A stretch of 19,093 nucleotides of DNA, from positions 1-19,093 of the forward strand of contig JAUVIQ010000027.1 of the NCBI GenBank assembly GCA_030592655.1. Reading direction: 5' to 3'. Position numbers and translations under genes: made by a program. This document shows, piece after piece, positions 1-6,848 of the stretch. The notes beneath the pieces are model-generated. The model searched no databases. It saw nothing but the letters and a program-made list of their open reading frames with translations, and was not told the origin of the DNA. The stretch's first letter is position 1, and each line of letters starts with the position of its first letter. The stretch comes from Planctomycetales bacterium (GTDB taxonomy: Bacteria > Planctomycetota > Phycisphaerae > SM23-33).

Positions 1-173
1 CGACGGTATTCGTAGGTCCCGCGACGGAAGATCGGAACGGCGATGGTGCGTACATCAGTCCGGTACTGACTGGTAGTCGTGTAACCCTTGTTCGGGTCCG
101 GGTTGCTGCAGCCGATGCCGACGGCGGCGACCGTTACCATAAGAACAGTCGTTCCAAACGATGTTCTGTTCAT
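1..173 (-). CDS. lptE: LptE-like LPS-assembly lipoprotein (N-terminal part, runs off the window)
   Basis: Only the first 57 codons are present. The protein begins MNRTSFGTTVLMVTVAAVG and reaches a cysteine at residue 22 after a hydrophobic stretch, which reads as a lipoprotein signal peptide (GIGC; the -3 position is Gly rather than the usual Leu/Val/Ile). After the cysteine comes a GYTTTSQYRTDVRTIAVPIF segment. This is the form I associate with the planctomycete LptE family, the outer-membrane lipoprotein that plugs LptD in LPS export. The start codon overlaps the stop codon of the upstream BamD-like gene (ATGA, shared bases 170-173), so the two are very probably translationally coupled. The family call rests on a short N-terminus; another small outer-membrane lipoprotein is possible. 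Confidence 0.66.
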   Translation of the reverse strand, partial: MNRTSFGTTVLMVTVAAVGIGCSNPDPNKGYTTTSQYRTDVRTIAVPIFRRGTYEYR

Positions 174-1192
174 GATTTATTTTCCTTCTTGTCTTTTATA
201 TCAGACGGCTCGGTTGTCGGTTCAGGTTTTTTTCCTGTTTTATCGGACGATTTAGTCGGCGGGTTGATTTTATCCAGTTTGGCCTGTGCCCGTTTGGACC
301 AGTCGGTGTCCGAGTATTCCCTGACGACGATACCGAAATAATACGCCGCCGCCCTGGGCTTATCCGTTCGGATGTAGAACCGTCCTGTTTCGTACTGTTT
401 TTCCGCCCGTGACGAGTGTATTTCCTTGAGTATATTCTCTACCTGCGCTTTGCGCGCTTTGGAAGGGTATTTTTTGGCGAAGGCTTTGTATCGTTGCTGG
501 GCCTCTATGAGCGGGGTCTCTTCCCACATCGGACCTCGATACGACCGCAGCGACGCTTCAGCCAGTGCCAGTTCCGCATGCGGCGCTCGCGACGATTTTG
601 GCAGCAGTTTCAGGAACTGCTCGTAGGCCTCGATTGCCAGGGTCCAGTCGCCTTTATTGAAATGATACTCGCCTATCGTCAGCAAAGCCGATTCCGCATG
701 CGGCGAGGACGGCGCATGGCCGGCGACGCCTTGCAGGATGTCGATTCCCTCTTGCCTGGCTGGGAGATGAAAGATTCTCAGCGCGATGCGTTTTTTACCT
801 GCGAGGAACGCTTCGGCGATTTGCATCTCCTTTTCCAATGCCTGCTCGAAGTGTTCTCCGCTGGGAAATTGGATCAGTTGTTGTTCGTACCATTCATACG
901 CCTGCCAGTATCGTTTGCGGCGCAGTTCCGCTTCGCCTGCCAGTCCGAGCACCTCTTCTCGCAGCGGGCTGGTTGGGTAGCGTTTCAGGAACTTTTTTGC
1001 GGCTTTGACTGCGGATCTGTATTTTCCGCGGTCGATTTTCTGTTGTATCAGCGCAGCCTCGCCTGCGGGCGTACCCTTGGCCGGGGCGGCCCGGCGAACC
1101 CACTTGCCGTCCTTGCGGACAAGTTTGACTTCACCGACCGTCGTCGCTGCGGCCATTGCGATCAATAAGGCGATTGTCAGTAGTTTCTTCAT
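170..1192 (-). CDS. bamD: BamD-like outer-membrane assembly TPR protein
   Basis: This is a 340-residue exported protein. A signal peptide (MKKLLTIALLIAMAAATTVG) is followed by a short basic stretch and then a series of tetratricopeptide-like helices. Repeated motifs include GKYRSAVKAAKKFLKRYP near residue 56, RYWQAYEWYEQQLIQFPSGE near 94, GDWTLAIEAYEQFLKLLP in the middle and KPRAAAYYFGIVVREYSDTD near the end. This arrangement fits the BamD/YfiO family, which helps BamA insert beta-barrel proteins. The C-terminal tail is charged (Lys/Glu/Thr-rich). I see no cysteine at the end of the signal peptide, so unlike typical BamD it would not be lipidated. The start at 1192 was chosen because the signal peptide begins there; a 30-codon upstream extension has no signal-like character. 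It overlaps the following lptE by 4 nt, consistent with joint work in outer-membrane assembly. A more general periplasmic TPR protein is the alternative. Confidence 0.72.
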   Translation of the reverse strand: MKKLLTIALLIAMAAATTVGEVKLVRKDGKWVRRAAPAKGTPAGEAALIQQKIDRGKYRSAVKAAKKFLKRYPTSPLREEVLGLAGEAELRRKRYWQAYEWYEQQLIQFPSGEHFEQALEKEMQIAEAFLAGKKRIALRIFHLPARQEGIDILQGVAGHAPSSPHAESALLTIGEYHFNKGDWTLAIEAYEQFLKLLPKSSRAPHAELALAEASLRSYRGPMWEETPLIEAQQRYKAFAKKYPSKARKAQVENILKEIHSSRAEKQYETGRFYIRTDKPRAAAYYFGIVVREYSDTDWSKRAQAKLDKINPPTKSSDKTGKKPEPTTEPSDIKDKKENKS

Positions 1193-1302
1193 ATCGCATG
1201 TTCCAGTATAAGTTCCGACTTCACCTTCTCGTTTAGCCGTTGCCCGCCCAGGCGGATCTTCGACCAGCACGGCGACGAGCAAAACCGAATACAGCCTCCG
1301 GA

Positions 1303-1330
1303 ATTATACACCCATTTCGTCTATTCGCAA
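1303..1330 (-). promoter_or_regulatory. Probable sigma70 promoter for bamD-lptE
   Basis: Read on the minus strand there is a perfect TATAAT (1308-1303) preceded, 16 nt away, by TTGCGA (1330-1325, four of six matches to TTGACA). Transcription would start near 1296, leaving an untranslated leader of about 100 nt before the ATG at 1192. It lies in the 160-nt gap between recO and bamD, so bamD-lptE need not depend on recO transcription. A small imperfect hairpin (GCAAC/GTTGC at about 1327-1340) overlaps the -35 region. Confidence 0.55.
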
Positions 1331-1352
1331 CTATTGTTGCTTTAGCGTTTTC

Positions 1353-2114
1353 TTATCGGCGGGGCGTTGGGGTTTCTTTTGCGATTGCGCCGCGGGCGGT
1401 TTTGAGGCGTCGGCCTAGTTGGTATTGGATGTGATATGCCAGAAGGATGTTTGCGGCGTCGGCCTGTTTGTCGGGTAGCGTGGGTTTTTTACCCGCTTCG
1501 GCGGCTGCCAAGGCGGCCAGGCCTGAAAGGGCGGCGCTGCTGACGTGATATTTCTCCGTAACCCCCGGCTCGCAATTCCTGCACAGCAACCCGCCGAGCG
1601 AACTGGAAAAATAGACTTCCCGCATCCCGATTTTCCCGCCACAGGATACACACTCGCCCAACTCGCCCAGCAGCCCGACGTGCCTTATCAGACGCCATTG
1701 AAAATACGCCAATATCCGCTGCGGCGAAGAATTCGCCTGCCCGACCCGATCCAGCGCGCTGTGCAGCAGGTCGAAAACTTCCGGATGCGGATCGCCCTCG
1801 CCAAGCAGCGCACCGCAAACTTCCAGCATATACAGAGCCGCATTAAGTCGCTCCAGCCGGCTTCGCAGCGTCGTTCGGCTGATCGCCTCGGCGAACTCTA
1901 TCAGCACCCCCAGCGATTCGCCTTTGGGCACGGTGAAGACGCACCTTCCCTCCGCCAGTAAGTCTATCGCGCCACCCGACTTGCTCTTGGGGCGTTTGGA
2001 ACCCTTCGCCAGCAGCCTGACCACGCCGTTGTCGCGAGTCAGAAGCGTCAGCACCTGCGAGGTCTCGCTGTAATCGGTCGCGCGAATACAAATTGCCGTG
2101 TCGGTTGTGGACAT
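1353..2114 (-). CDS. recO: DNA repair protein RecO
   Basis: The 253-residue protein matches RecO, the mediator that works with RecR to load RecA on SSB-coated gaps and anneals DNA. It has an N-terminal OB-fold (TDTAICIRATDYSETSQVL, then TRDNGVVRLLAKGSKRPKS), a helical middle part (LNAALYMLEVCGALLGEGDPHPEVFDLL) and a four-cysteine zinc-binding site (C155, C158, C178, C181; CVSCGG and CRNC). Length is normal for the family. I chose the ATG at 2114 because AGGA sits just upstream and because RecO proteins normally begin close to the OB-fold; an in-frame ATG at 2153 would lie inside the probable promoter. It is transcribed divergently from waaA across a spacer dominated by a long inverted repeat. 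Confidence 0.93.
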   Translation of the reverse strand: MSTTDTAICIRATDYSETSQVLTLLTRDNGVVRLLAKGSKRPKSKSGGAIDLLAEGRCVFTVPKGESLGVLIEFAEAISRTTLRSRLERLNAALYMLEVCGALLGEGDPHPEVFDLLHSALDRVGQANSSPQRILAYFQWRLIRHVGLLGELGECVSCGGKIGMREVYFSSSLGGLLCRNCEPGVTEKYHVSSAALSGLAALAAAEAGKKPTLPDKQADAANILLAYHIQYQLGRRLKTARGAIAKETPTPRR

Positions 2115-2124
2115 TGTCCTGCTA

Positions 2125-2153
2125 ATGATACACGTCTTGCGCGAATTCGACAA
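2125..2153 (-). promoter_or_regulatory. Possible recO promoter
   Basis: On the minus strand TTGTCG (2153-2148) and TATCAT (2130-2125) are separated by 17 nt. The predicted start point, near 2118, is only a few bases before the recO ATG at 2114, so the transcript would be nearly leaderless. The assignment rests on hexamer similarity alone. Confidence 0.35.
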
Positions 2154-2155
2154 AG

Positions 2156-2250
2156 ATTAGCAGGGATGCAGGAGATGCAGGGGATAAAGGATATAATAAA
2201 AGGGAAAAATAAATTATTATATCCCCTGTATCCCCTGCATCCCTGCTAAT
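2156..2250. repeat. Long inverted repeat (hairpin of 9-bp words) between recO and waaA
   Basis: Two 31-nt arms (2156-2186 and 2220-2250) are inverted copies of each other with only two mismatches, separated by a 33-nt AT-rich loop. Each arm is itself built from repeated words: GCAGGGAT, GCAGGAGAT and GCAGGGGAT follow one another on the left, and ATCCCCTGT, ATCCCCTGC and ATCCCTGC on the right. The inner edges can pair further (ATATAATAA at 2191-2199 with TTATTATAT at 2214-2222). The structure fills most of the spacer between two divergent genes, so it is not a conventional terminator for either. The same style of construction recurs at 18848-19033. Confidence 0.85.
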
Positions 2251-2315
2251 GCTTTTTGACGACGGTTGGCGTTTTCTATCGACACGGAACCAATCAAGCA
2301 GCATACTCTATCATT

Positions 2316-3683
2316 ATGACGGGTTGGTTGTTGAATATTTTGTATGGTTTGGCGATTGTGGCGTTCTGTCCGGTGTGGCTGATGCGGATGTTCCGACACG
2401 GAAAATATCGTCGGGATTTTTCGGAGCGTTTTGGTTTCTCGCCTCGACTCTACGGCCTCCAGCCGACGATATGGATTCACGGCGTCAGCGTCGGCGAGGT
2501 CAATGCCGCAAAGGCGCTGGTGGCGGAAATTCATTCGCAACTGCCGGACTATCGCGTGGTGATAACTTCGACCACCGACACGGGTCTGGCTGCGGCTGGG
2601 CGACTCTTCGCGCCGGCACATAAGGTTTTTCGCTGGCCTATGGATTTTACGTTCGCCGTCGCCGCCGCCGTCAGGCGCATCAGGCCCGCAATGGTGATAC
2701 TTATCGAAGGCGACGTCTGGCCGAATTTTGTGCGGACGTGCAGGCGGCGGGATATTCCGGTAATCGTCGTCAACGCGAGGCTAGGCCCGCGAAAGGGTTT
2801 TCCACGCTACCGACTCATACGTCCATTGGCGGGCAGATTATTCAATTCGCTCACAGCCATCGGCGTTCAGCACGAGACTTACGCCGAGATGTTCCGCTCT
2901 CTGGGCGTGCGGGATGAAAAACTCACCGTTACCGGAATGATGAAATACGACACTGCTGTGATTGACCAGCGCGTCGCCGGGCAGGACGAACTCGCTGCTG
3001 CGATGGGAATCTCACCCGATGATAAAATTCTCGTAGCCGGCGGGACCGGTCACGGTGAAGAGCAGATAATCCTCGACGCCTTCGCGGAGGTTCGACGGGA
3101 GCATCCCGGCGTTCGTCTGGTAATCGTCCCGCGAAAACCCGAACGCTTCGACGAAGTCGCCCGCACAATTTCCGCGTGCGGTTTCGCGCTGATTCGACGT
3201 TCCGAAATCCCGGATGGTTCGACCAGGCTCACCACAGGCGGCGCCGGCGAGAAAATATCACCTGAAGCGGTTATCCTTGGCGACACGATGGGCGAGTTGC
3301 GGAAATTTTACGCCCTGGCGTATGCGGTTTTTGTCGGCAGGTCGCTGGTTCCTGACGGAGGGTCGGACATGATAGAGGCTGCCGCTCTGTCCAAGCCTGT
3401 CGCGTGTGGGCCTCATACGTTCAATTTCCCACAGGCCGAATCCATGGTCGCCGCCGGCTGTGGGCGGCGGGTCGTCGATGCCGGTGAGTTGGCCGGTGTG
3501 TGGAATGAGTGGCTGGAGAAGCCCGACGCTGCTGCCGGTCTGGGTCGGGACGCCCAACAGTTTATCCGGGCGCAAACGGGCGCGACGAAGCGAAACGTCG
3601 AATTAATCTGCCGTATCCTGGGGCGCGTCCCCGCCCTCGCGCCCGGCGGGATAGCAACGGATGCAATATTGGAAAAGGCATAA
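2316..3683 (+). CDS. waaA: 3-deoxy-D-manno-octulosonic acid (Kdo) transferase WaaA/KdtA
   Basis: The 455-residue protein is a GT-B glycosyltransferase that adds Kdo from CMP-Kdo to lipid A precursor at the inner membrane. An N-terminal hydrophobic anchor (residues 1-24) is followed by the acceptor domain with IWIHGVSVGEVNAA, whose Glu61 corresponds to the catalytic base of the family. The EGDVWPNF motif (usually ETELWPN) lies near residue 131. The C-terminal half carries the nucleotide-sugar side: TGMMKYD, VAGGTGHGEEQ, VIVPRKPERF, LGDTMGELRKFYALA and VFVGRSLVPDGGSDMIEAA. The ATG at 2316 puts the membrane anchor at the N-terminus; its Shine-Dalgarno sequence is weak, and an in-frame TTG at 2256 would add 20 residues and overlap the hairpin edge. 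It implies a Gram-negative LPS envelope, in line with the BamD and LptE-like genes nearby. Confidence 0.92.
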   Translation: MTGWLLNILYGLAIVAFCPVWLMRMFRHGKYRRDFSERFGFSPRLYGLQPTIWIHGVSVGEVNAAKALVAEIHSQLPDYRVVITSTTDTGLAAAGRLFAPAHKVFRWPMDFTFAVAAAVRRIRPAMVILIEGDVWPNFVRTCRRRDIPVIVVNARLGPRKGFPRYRLIRPLAGRLFNSLTAIGVQHETYAEMFRSLGVRDEKLTVTGMMKYDTAVIDQRVAGQDELAAAMGISPDDKILVAGGTGHGEEQIILDAFAEVRREHPGVRLVIVPRKPERFDEVARTISACGFALIRRSEIPDGSTRLTTGGAGEKISPEAVILGDTMGELRKFYALAYAVFVGRSLVPDGGSDMIEAAALSKPVACGPHTFNFPQAESMVAAGCGRRVVDAGELAGVWNEWLEKPDAAAGLGRDAQQFIRAQTGATKRNVELICRILGRVPALAPGGIATDAILEKA

Positions 3684-3694
3684 AAGGTGTTCAC

Positions 3695-4810
3695 ATGCCC
3701 GATACAGAGTTGAGACAAACCGTTCTAAGGAATGCCCGGCGGATTGTCGTGAAGGTCGGAACGGCTGCGTTGACCGGCGAAGCAGGCCGACTTGACGAAC
3801 AGTTCATCTCGGACCTTTGCCGCCAGGTTTCCGGAATCGCAGGTAGTGGAGTCGAGGTCGCCCTTGTCAGCAGCGGCGCTATCGGCGCGGGAATGGCTGA
3901 ATTGGGTCTCGCCGACAGGCCCGGAACGCTTCCGATGCTCCAGGCCGCCGCTGCCGTCGGGCAGGGACAACTGATGCGGACATTCCACGACGTCTTCGGA
4001 ACCCTGGGCCTGAAGGTCGCGCAGATTCTCGTTACTCGCGGCGACTTCGAGGACCGCACACGATACCTCAACATCCGCAACACAATCGCCGCACTGCACG
4101 AAATGAACGTCATCCCCATCGTCAACGAAAACGACACGGTCGCGGTCGATGAACTCGAAGGTCGATTCGGCGACAACGACATCGTCGCGGCCATGATAAC
4201 GAACATGCTCCGCGCCGATGCGCTGGTGATGCTGACGGTTGTCGATGGCGTAATGGCCGGCGGAAAGGTGCTGGACGTCGTCGCCGGCGCGGACGCATCC
4301 GAAATGGTCGATGATTCGCTAAGCCGGGGCGGTTCCGGCGGGATGGGCACGAAACTCCAAGCCGCTTACATAGTTGCATCCGCCGGCGAGGTAGCAGTTA
4401 TCGCAAACGCGCGAACGGACGACATTCTGACGCGACTGCTTGCCGGTGAAAAACTCGGCACTCTCTGCCTGCCCGCTGCCGACAAGATGTCATCCCGCCG
4501 CCGGTGGATAGGACAAGCCGCCCGTACAGCCGGGAAAATCACCGTCGATGACGGAGCCGCAAAGGCCCTGCGCGAAGGCGGAAAAAGCCTCCTTCCGAGC
4601 GGAATAACCGCTGTGGAGGGTAATTTTCAAATGGGCGACACCGTCGCTATCGTCGATAGCGCAGGCAATCAGATCGCCCGAGGCCTGACGAACTACTCTG
4701 CCGGGCAGATCGACACCATAAAAGGCCTGAAAACCTCCCAAATCCCCGCCGCCCTGGGCGAAAAACCCTACAATGTGGTCGTCCACCGGAATAACCTGGT
4801 CCTGGGCTGA
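3695..4810 (+). CDS. proB: Glutamate 5-kinase
   Basis: The 371-residue protein phosphorylates L-glutamate with ATP in the first step of proline synthesis. The amino-acid kinase domain shows RIVVKVGTAALTGEAGRLDE with the phosphate-binding VKVG, then VSSGAIGAGMAELGL, a VNENDTVAVDELEGRFGDND segment for glutamate binding, and GGMGTKLQAA near residue 215. A C-terminal PUA domain follows (about residues 270-365, from GKITVDDGAAKAL onward), giving the same two-domain layout and length as the E. coli enzyme. The start at 3695 has AAAGGTG just upstream and lies 11 nt after the waaA stop, so the two are probably cotranscribed. The usual partner proA is not in this window. An in-frame upward extension into waaA is not supported. 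Confidence 0.95.
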   Translation: MPDTELRQTVLRNARRIVVKVGTAALTGEAGRLDEQFISDLCRQVSGIAGSGVEVALVSSGAIGAGMAELGLADRPGTLPMLQAAAAVGQGQLMRTFHDVFGTLGLKVAQILVTRGDFEDRTRYLNIRNTIAALHEMNVIPIVNENDTVAVDELEGRFGDNDIVAAMITNMLRADALVMLTVVDGVMAGGKVLDVVAGADASEMVDDSLSRGGSGGMGTKLQAAYIVASAGEVAVIANARTDDILTRLLAGEKLGTLCLPAADKMSSRRRWIGQAARTAGKITVDDGAAKALREGGKSLLPSGITAVEGNFQMGDTVAIVDSAGNQIARGLTNYSAGQIDTIKGLKTSQIPAALGEKPYNVVVHRNNLVLG

Positions 4811-4852
4811 AAAATCAGCCACCGCTTTTTTATAAAAAATGCCATTTTTCAC

Positions 4853-4880
4853 TTGACAGATATGGAAACTGTGGTATATT
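4853..4880 (+). promoter_or_regulatory. Strong sigma70-type promoter of the PEP-CTERM gene
   Basis: A perfect TTGACA (4853-4858) and a TATATT -10 box (4875-4880) are separated by 16 nt. The start point would be near 4887, giving a leader of about 248 nt before the ATG at 5135. The tail of proB ends 42 nt upstream in an AT-rich stretch without a GC-rich terminator. Confidence 0.75.
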
Positions 4881-4886
4881 AGCCAT

Positions 4887-5134
4887 CGAGTCTAATGGAT
4901 GGGTCTTTCGGAAAGCACTTTTGCGAGAGATCCGCGAATGCCGGGAGCCTGGCAAGGGATAGTTGTTTTGTCGAAGCGAGGATAAGCAGTTGATCAATGA
5001 TGCATGTCTAATTTTATTTTTATTTTAATCGCATCCTGCGGAGGATGTCCGGGCATCGTGTGTCCGGGCGAGGTTGTCCGTTAGCCGCAGGGAAACAAGG
5101 AGCCTAAGAAGGACAAGATTGAGGAGAGGTGAAG
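4887..5134 (+). promoter_or_regulatory. Long structured 5' leader of the PEP-CTERM gene (unclassified)
   Basis: This spacer has no gene. Predicted by eye in the transcript: stem 1 pairs 4901-4909 with 4925-4933 (9 bp, two G-U pairs); stem 2 pairs TGCCGG (4939-4944) with CTGGCA (4949-4954) around a GAGC loop; stem 3 pairs CATCCT (5032-5037) with AGGATG (5042-5047) around a GCGG loop. An alternative long-range helix pairs CCTGCGG (5035-5041) with CCGCAGG (5085-5091), which is incompatible with stem 3 and close to the start codon. TGTCCGGGC occurs twice (5047-5055 and 5061-5069). An AT-rich single-stranded stretch lies at 5008-5029. The ribosome binding site is AGGAG at 5122-5126. I could not match it to a known riboswitch class, including c-di-GMP-I. 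Confidence 0.4.
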
Positions 5135-6175
5135 ATGAGAAAGACACTAGCAGTTGTATGTATGTTGGGCCTGTTGGCCTGGGCCGGGTCGGCGCAGGCG
5201 GCGGATAACACCTGGACCAATGGTGCCGACGGCAACTGGGCCACCGGTACTTGGAGCGACGGCACCCCGACCGCCGATGACAATTGTTTTGCCGACGGGA
5301 CCACGGCCTACACCATCACGGTCAACACGGCCGGAGCCGTCTGCCGCAATATTGACATCGGATATGCCGGCACCGAGGCGAACCCCTGTACACTGTCATT
5401 GCAGGCCAACGGCGACCTCAGCGTTACGATCTGCGTAGAGGCGCAGAACGGTGGCTATGGCCTCTTCGAGCAGACAGGCGGTACGAGCCATATTTCTGGT
5501 TTAAGGATCGGACGATACGGCCAGGTTGGTAAAGTTGAGATCTCCGGCGGCACGATGCTGCCTTACTACCGCGAACATTGGACAGCCCCTGACCCGCCCG
5601 ACCAGCCGGTTTATCTTGGTATTGGCGACGCCGGTACCAGGGTCGGCTACCAGTCCAACAGGCAAGGCGCCTTTGAGGTCATAGGGGCGGGCTCGTCCAT
5701 CAAAGTCCTCGGCGGCGAATCGTCGAGCAGGGTCGGCTACGAGCAGAGCGGTTACGGTACGCTGATTGCCAACCTTGTCGCCGGCAACATCACCACGATC
5801 GTGGTCGATACCAGCGTTTCCGCTAGTCTAATCAATGCAGCCGGCGATGACGCCCACTTTGACTATACCGACAGCGCTTACCCCGTCATCGACATCACGG
5901 GTACAGCCCCGACGGTGGGCACGTCCCTGACGCTGCTGACGGCAGACTACATCGACGACGAAGGTGTTGTCCTGGACGCCACCGACCTGGATGGCGGCGC
6001 GGATTGGGGTGCCAACTACTGGACGCTGACTGTTACCGCCGGTACGGCGACCGCGCTGGGCGCAGCCAACAACACCGACAACGGTTCCGTGGTTGTTACC
6101 TACGTTCCCGAGCCGGCGACACTGTCGCTTTTGGCACTCGGCGGGATTGCACTTATCCGTCGCAGGCGTCGGTAG
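5135..6175 (+). CDS. Secreted PEP-CTERM-anchored protein with repetitive beta-rich body
   Basis: This is a 346-residue exported protein. A classical signal peptide (residues 1-22, ending in AQA before ADNTW) is followed by a Gly/Thr/Asn/Asp-rich body. It begins with NTWTNGADGNWATGTWSDGT, which resembles the opening of autotransporter-associated beta-strand repeat proteins, and continues with short recurring strand-like units (QTGGTSHISGLRIGRYGQVG, then RVGYQSNRQGAFEVIGAGSS, then RVGYEQSGYGTLIAN), which suggests a beta-helix. The C-terminus is a PEP-CTERM sorting signal: VPEPAT at about 324, a hydrophobic segment and a final run of five arginines, recognised by an exosortase and removed at the membrane. 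The ATG at 5135 is preferred to the GTG at 5129 because AGGAG is then 8 nt upstream. It stands alone between its own promoter and terminator. The substrate or partner is unknown. Confidence 0.88.
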   Translation: MRKTLAVVCMLGLLAWAGSAQAADNTWTNGADGNWATGTWSDGTPTADDNCFADGTTAYTITVNTAGAVCRNIDIGYAGTEANPCTLSLQANGDLSVTICVEAQNGGYGLFEQTGGTSHISGLRIGRYGQVGKVEISGGTMLPYYREHWTAPDPPDQPVYLGIGDAGTRVGYQSNRQGAFEVIGAGSSIKVLGGESSSRVGYEQSGYGTLIANLVAGNITTIVVDTSVSASLINAAGDDAHFDYTDSAYPVIDITGTAPTVGTSLTLLTADYIDDEGVVLDATDLDGGADWGANYWTLTVTAGTATALGAANNTDNGSVVVTYVPEPATLSLLALGGIALIRRRRR

Positions 6176-6194
6176 TTGAGAAGTTGAAAAATCG

Positions 6195-6225
6195 TCAATC
6201 GGTTGATTCGTCAGCCGGTTGTTCG
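6195..6225. repeat. Imperfect tandem 15/16-bp repeat
   Basis: TCAATCGGTTGATTCG (6195-6210) is followed directly by TCAGCCGGTTGTTCG (6211-6225). It lies between the PEP-CTERM stop codon and its terminator and belongs to the word-like repeat patchwork downstream. Confidence 0.5.
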
Positions 6226-6227
6226 AG

Positions 6228-6283
6228 AAAAGGGACGTTCTTTCCGCTCCGAAAGGAGATGGGAAGAGCGTCCCTTTATTATT
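6228..6283 (+). terminator. Rho-independent terminator of the PEP-CTERM gene
   Basis: AAAGGGACG with its extension TTCTTTCC (left arm, from 6228) pairs with the right arm GGGAAGAGCGTCCCTTT ending near 6277. The stem is about 16 bp with one wobble, and a smaller CTCC/GGAG hairpin sits in its loop. It is followed by TTTATTATT. Position, 52 nt after the stop codon, fits transcription ending after the PEP-CTERM gene. Confidence 0.8.
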
Positions 6284-6301
6284 GCGGATTGCGGATTGCG
6301 G
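6281..6301. repeat. Three tandem copies of the 7-mer ATTGCGG
   Basis: ATTGCGG occurs three times without spacing. The same word occurs in the opposite orientation at 9675-9706, on the other side of comEC. Confidence 0.7.
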
Positions 6302-6310
6302 GGGGCTTAT

Positions 6311-6340
6311 TCGCACGTTTAAGCGCTTAAACGCGAACGT
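6311..6340. repeat. Palindrome A (CGTTTAAGCGCTTAAACG core)
   Basis: The core at 6316-6333 is a perfect 18-bp palindrome. Flanking TTCGC and GCGAA extend it with one bulged position. It shares the scaffold CGTTTnnGCGCnnAAACG and the flank AAACGyGAACG with palindrome B at 6421-6448. The bases that differ between them change in complementary pairs. It could be an operator or a structured RNA/DNA element; there is no adjacent gene to decide. Confidence 0.6.
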
Positions 6341-6420
6341 AAAAATCGGGGAGATGAAAAAAAAATAAAAAATTAATTTCGTTGGCCCCCAAGGACTTAT
6401 GACGACGCAAAACTTTTTGC

Positions 6421-6448
6421 GTTCGCGTTTGCGCGCGCAAACGTGAAC
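6421..6448. repeat. Palindrome B (CGTTTGCGCGCGCAAACG core)
   Basis: The core at 6426-6443 is a perfect 18-bp palindrome, and with its flanks the whole 28 bp is symmetrical except for one pair. Directly before it, 6405-6422 forms another near-perfect hairpin (ACGCAAAA against TTTTGCGT). It lies about 110 bp from palindrome A and is clearly related to it. Confidence 0.6.
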
Positions 6449-6510
6449 GCGCTTGTTAATATAGAGGGCGTCTTGGTACGCCCGAATGGTTCTTTGACAA
6501 GTGAAGACAG

Positions 6511-6566
6511 ACCGGAATACCGGATTACCGGAATACCGTGAAAAACAAAAAACGACCGGATTACCG
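6511..6566. repeat. 8-bp word array (ACCGGAAT/ACCGGATT)
   Basis: ACCGGAAT, ACCGGATT, ACCGGAAT and a partial ACCG follow each other at 6511-6538, and ACCGGATTACCG returns at 6555-6566. Slightly further on GGGACTTGGG occurs twice (6604-6613 and 6618-6627). No reading frame with a ribosome binding site runs through this tract. Confidence 0.6.
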
Positions 6567-6649
6567 AAAACAGGCGGCTGTTCGCCGTCCCAAGGGGGGA
6601 CCTGGGACTTGGGTTCAGGGACTTGGGAAAAACGGAAAAACCGACTACG

Positions 6650-6671
6650 CCCACGGACTGCGATCCGTGGG
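6650..6671. repeat. Short perfect hairpin
   Basis: CCCACGGA (6650-6657) pairs perfectly with TCCGTGGG (6664-6671) around a 6-nt loop. No T-tract follows on either strand, so it is not a good terminator. It sits in the gene-free repeat region between the PEP-CTERM gene and the end of comEC. Confidence 0.45.
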
Positions 6672-6848
6672 TCTGTTATGACGAAAAAACATCCCGAAAA
6701 AGCATGGCGAAACGGTCCGTCGTGAGCAAGGCCGAACGGCAAGCCGCACAGGTTAGGCAAAATAGGTAAAGTTGGATTTTTTAAAATGGACGAAAAAACG
6801 ACCCTGAAAATCGCAACTGCTTGCTCGGAAAGGACTTACGCATTTTGC

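Noticed and set aside
4887..5000. c-di-GMP-I riboswitch in front of the PEP-CTERM gene
   Set aside because: The conserved GCAAAGCC-type core and tetraloop-receptor pattern of that class are not present; only generic hairpins can be seen.
6677..6725. Short plus-strand frame starting MTKKHPEKAWRNG
   Set aside because: Only 15 codons, no Shine-Dalgarno sequence, and it follows a hairpin in repeat DNA; no support for translation.
5828..6760. 310-codon minus-strand open frame over the PEP-CTERM end and the repeat region
   Set aside because: It runs through the terminator and several repeat tracts, has no recognisable domain, and overlaps a well-supported gene.
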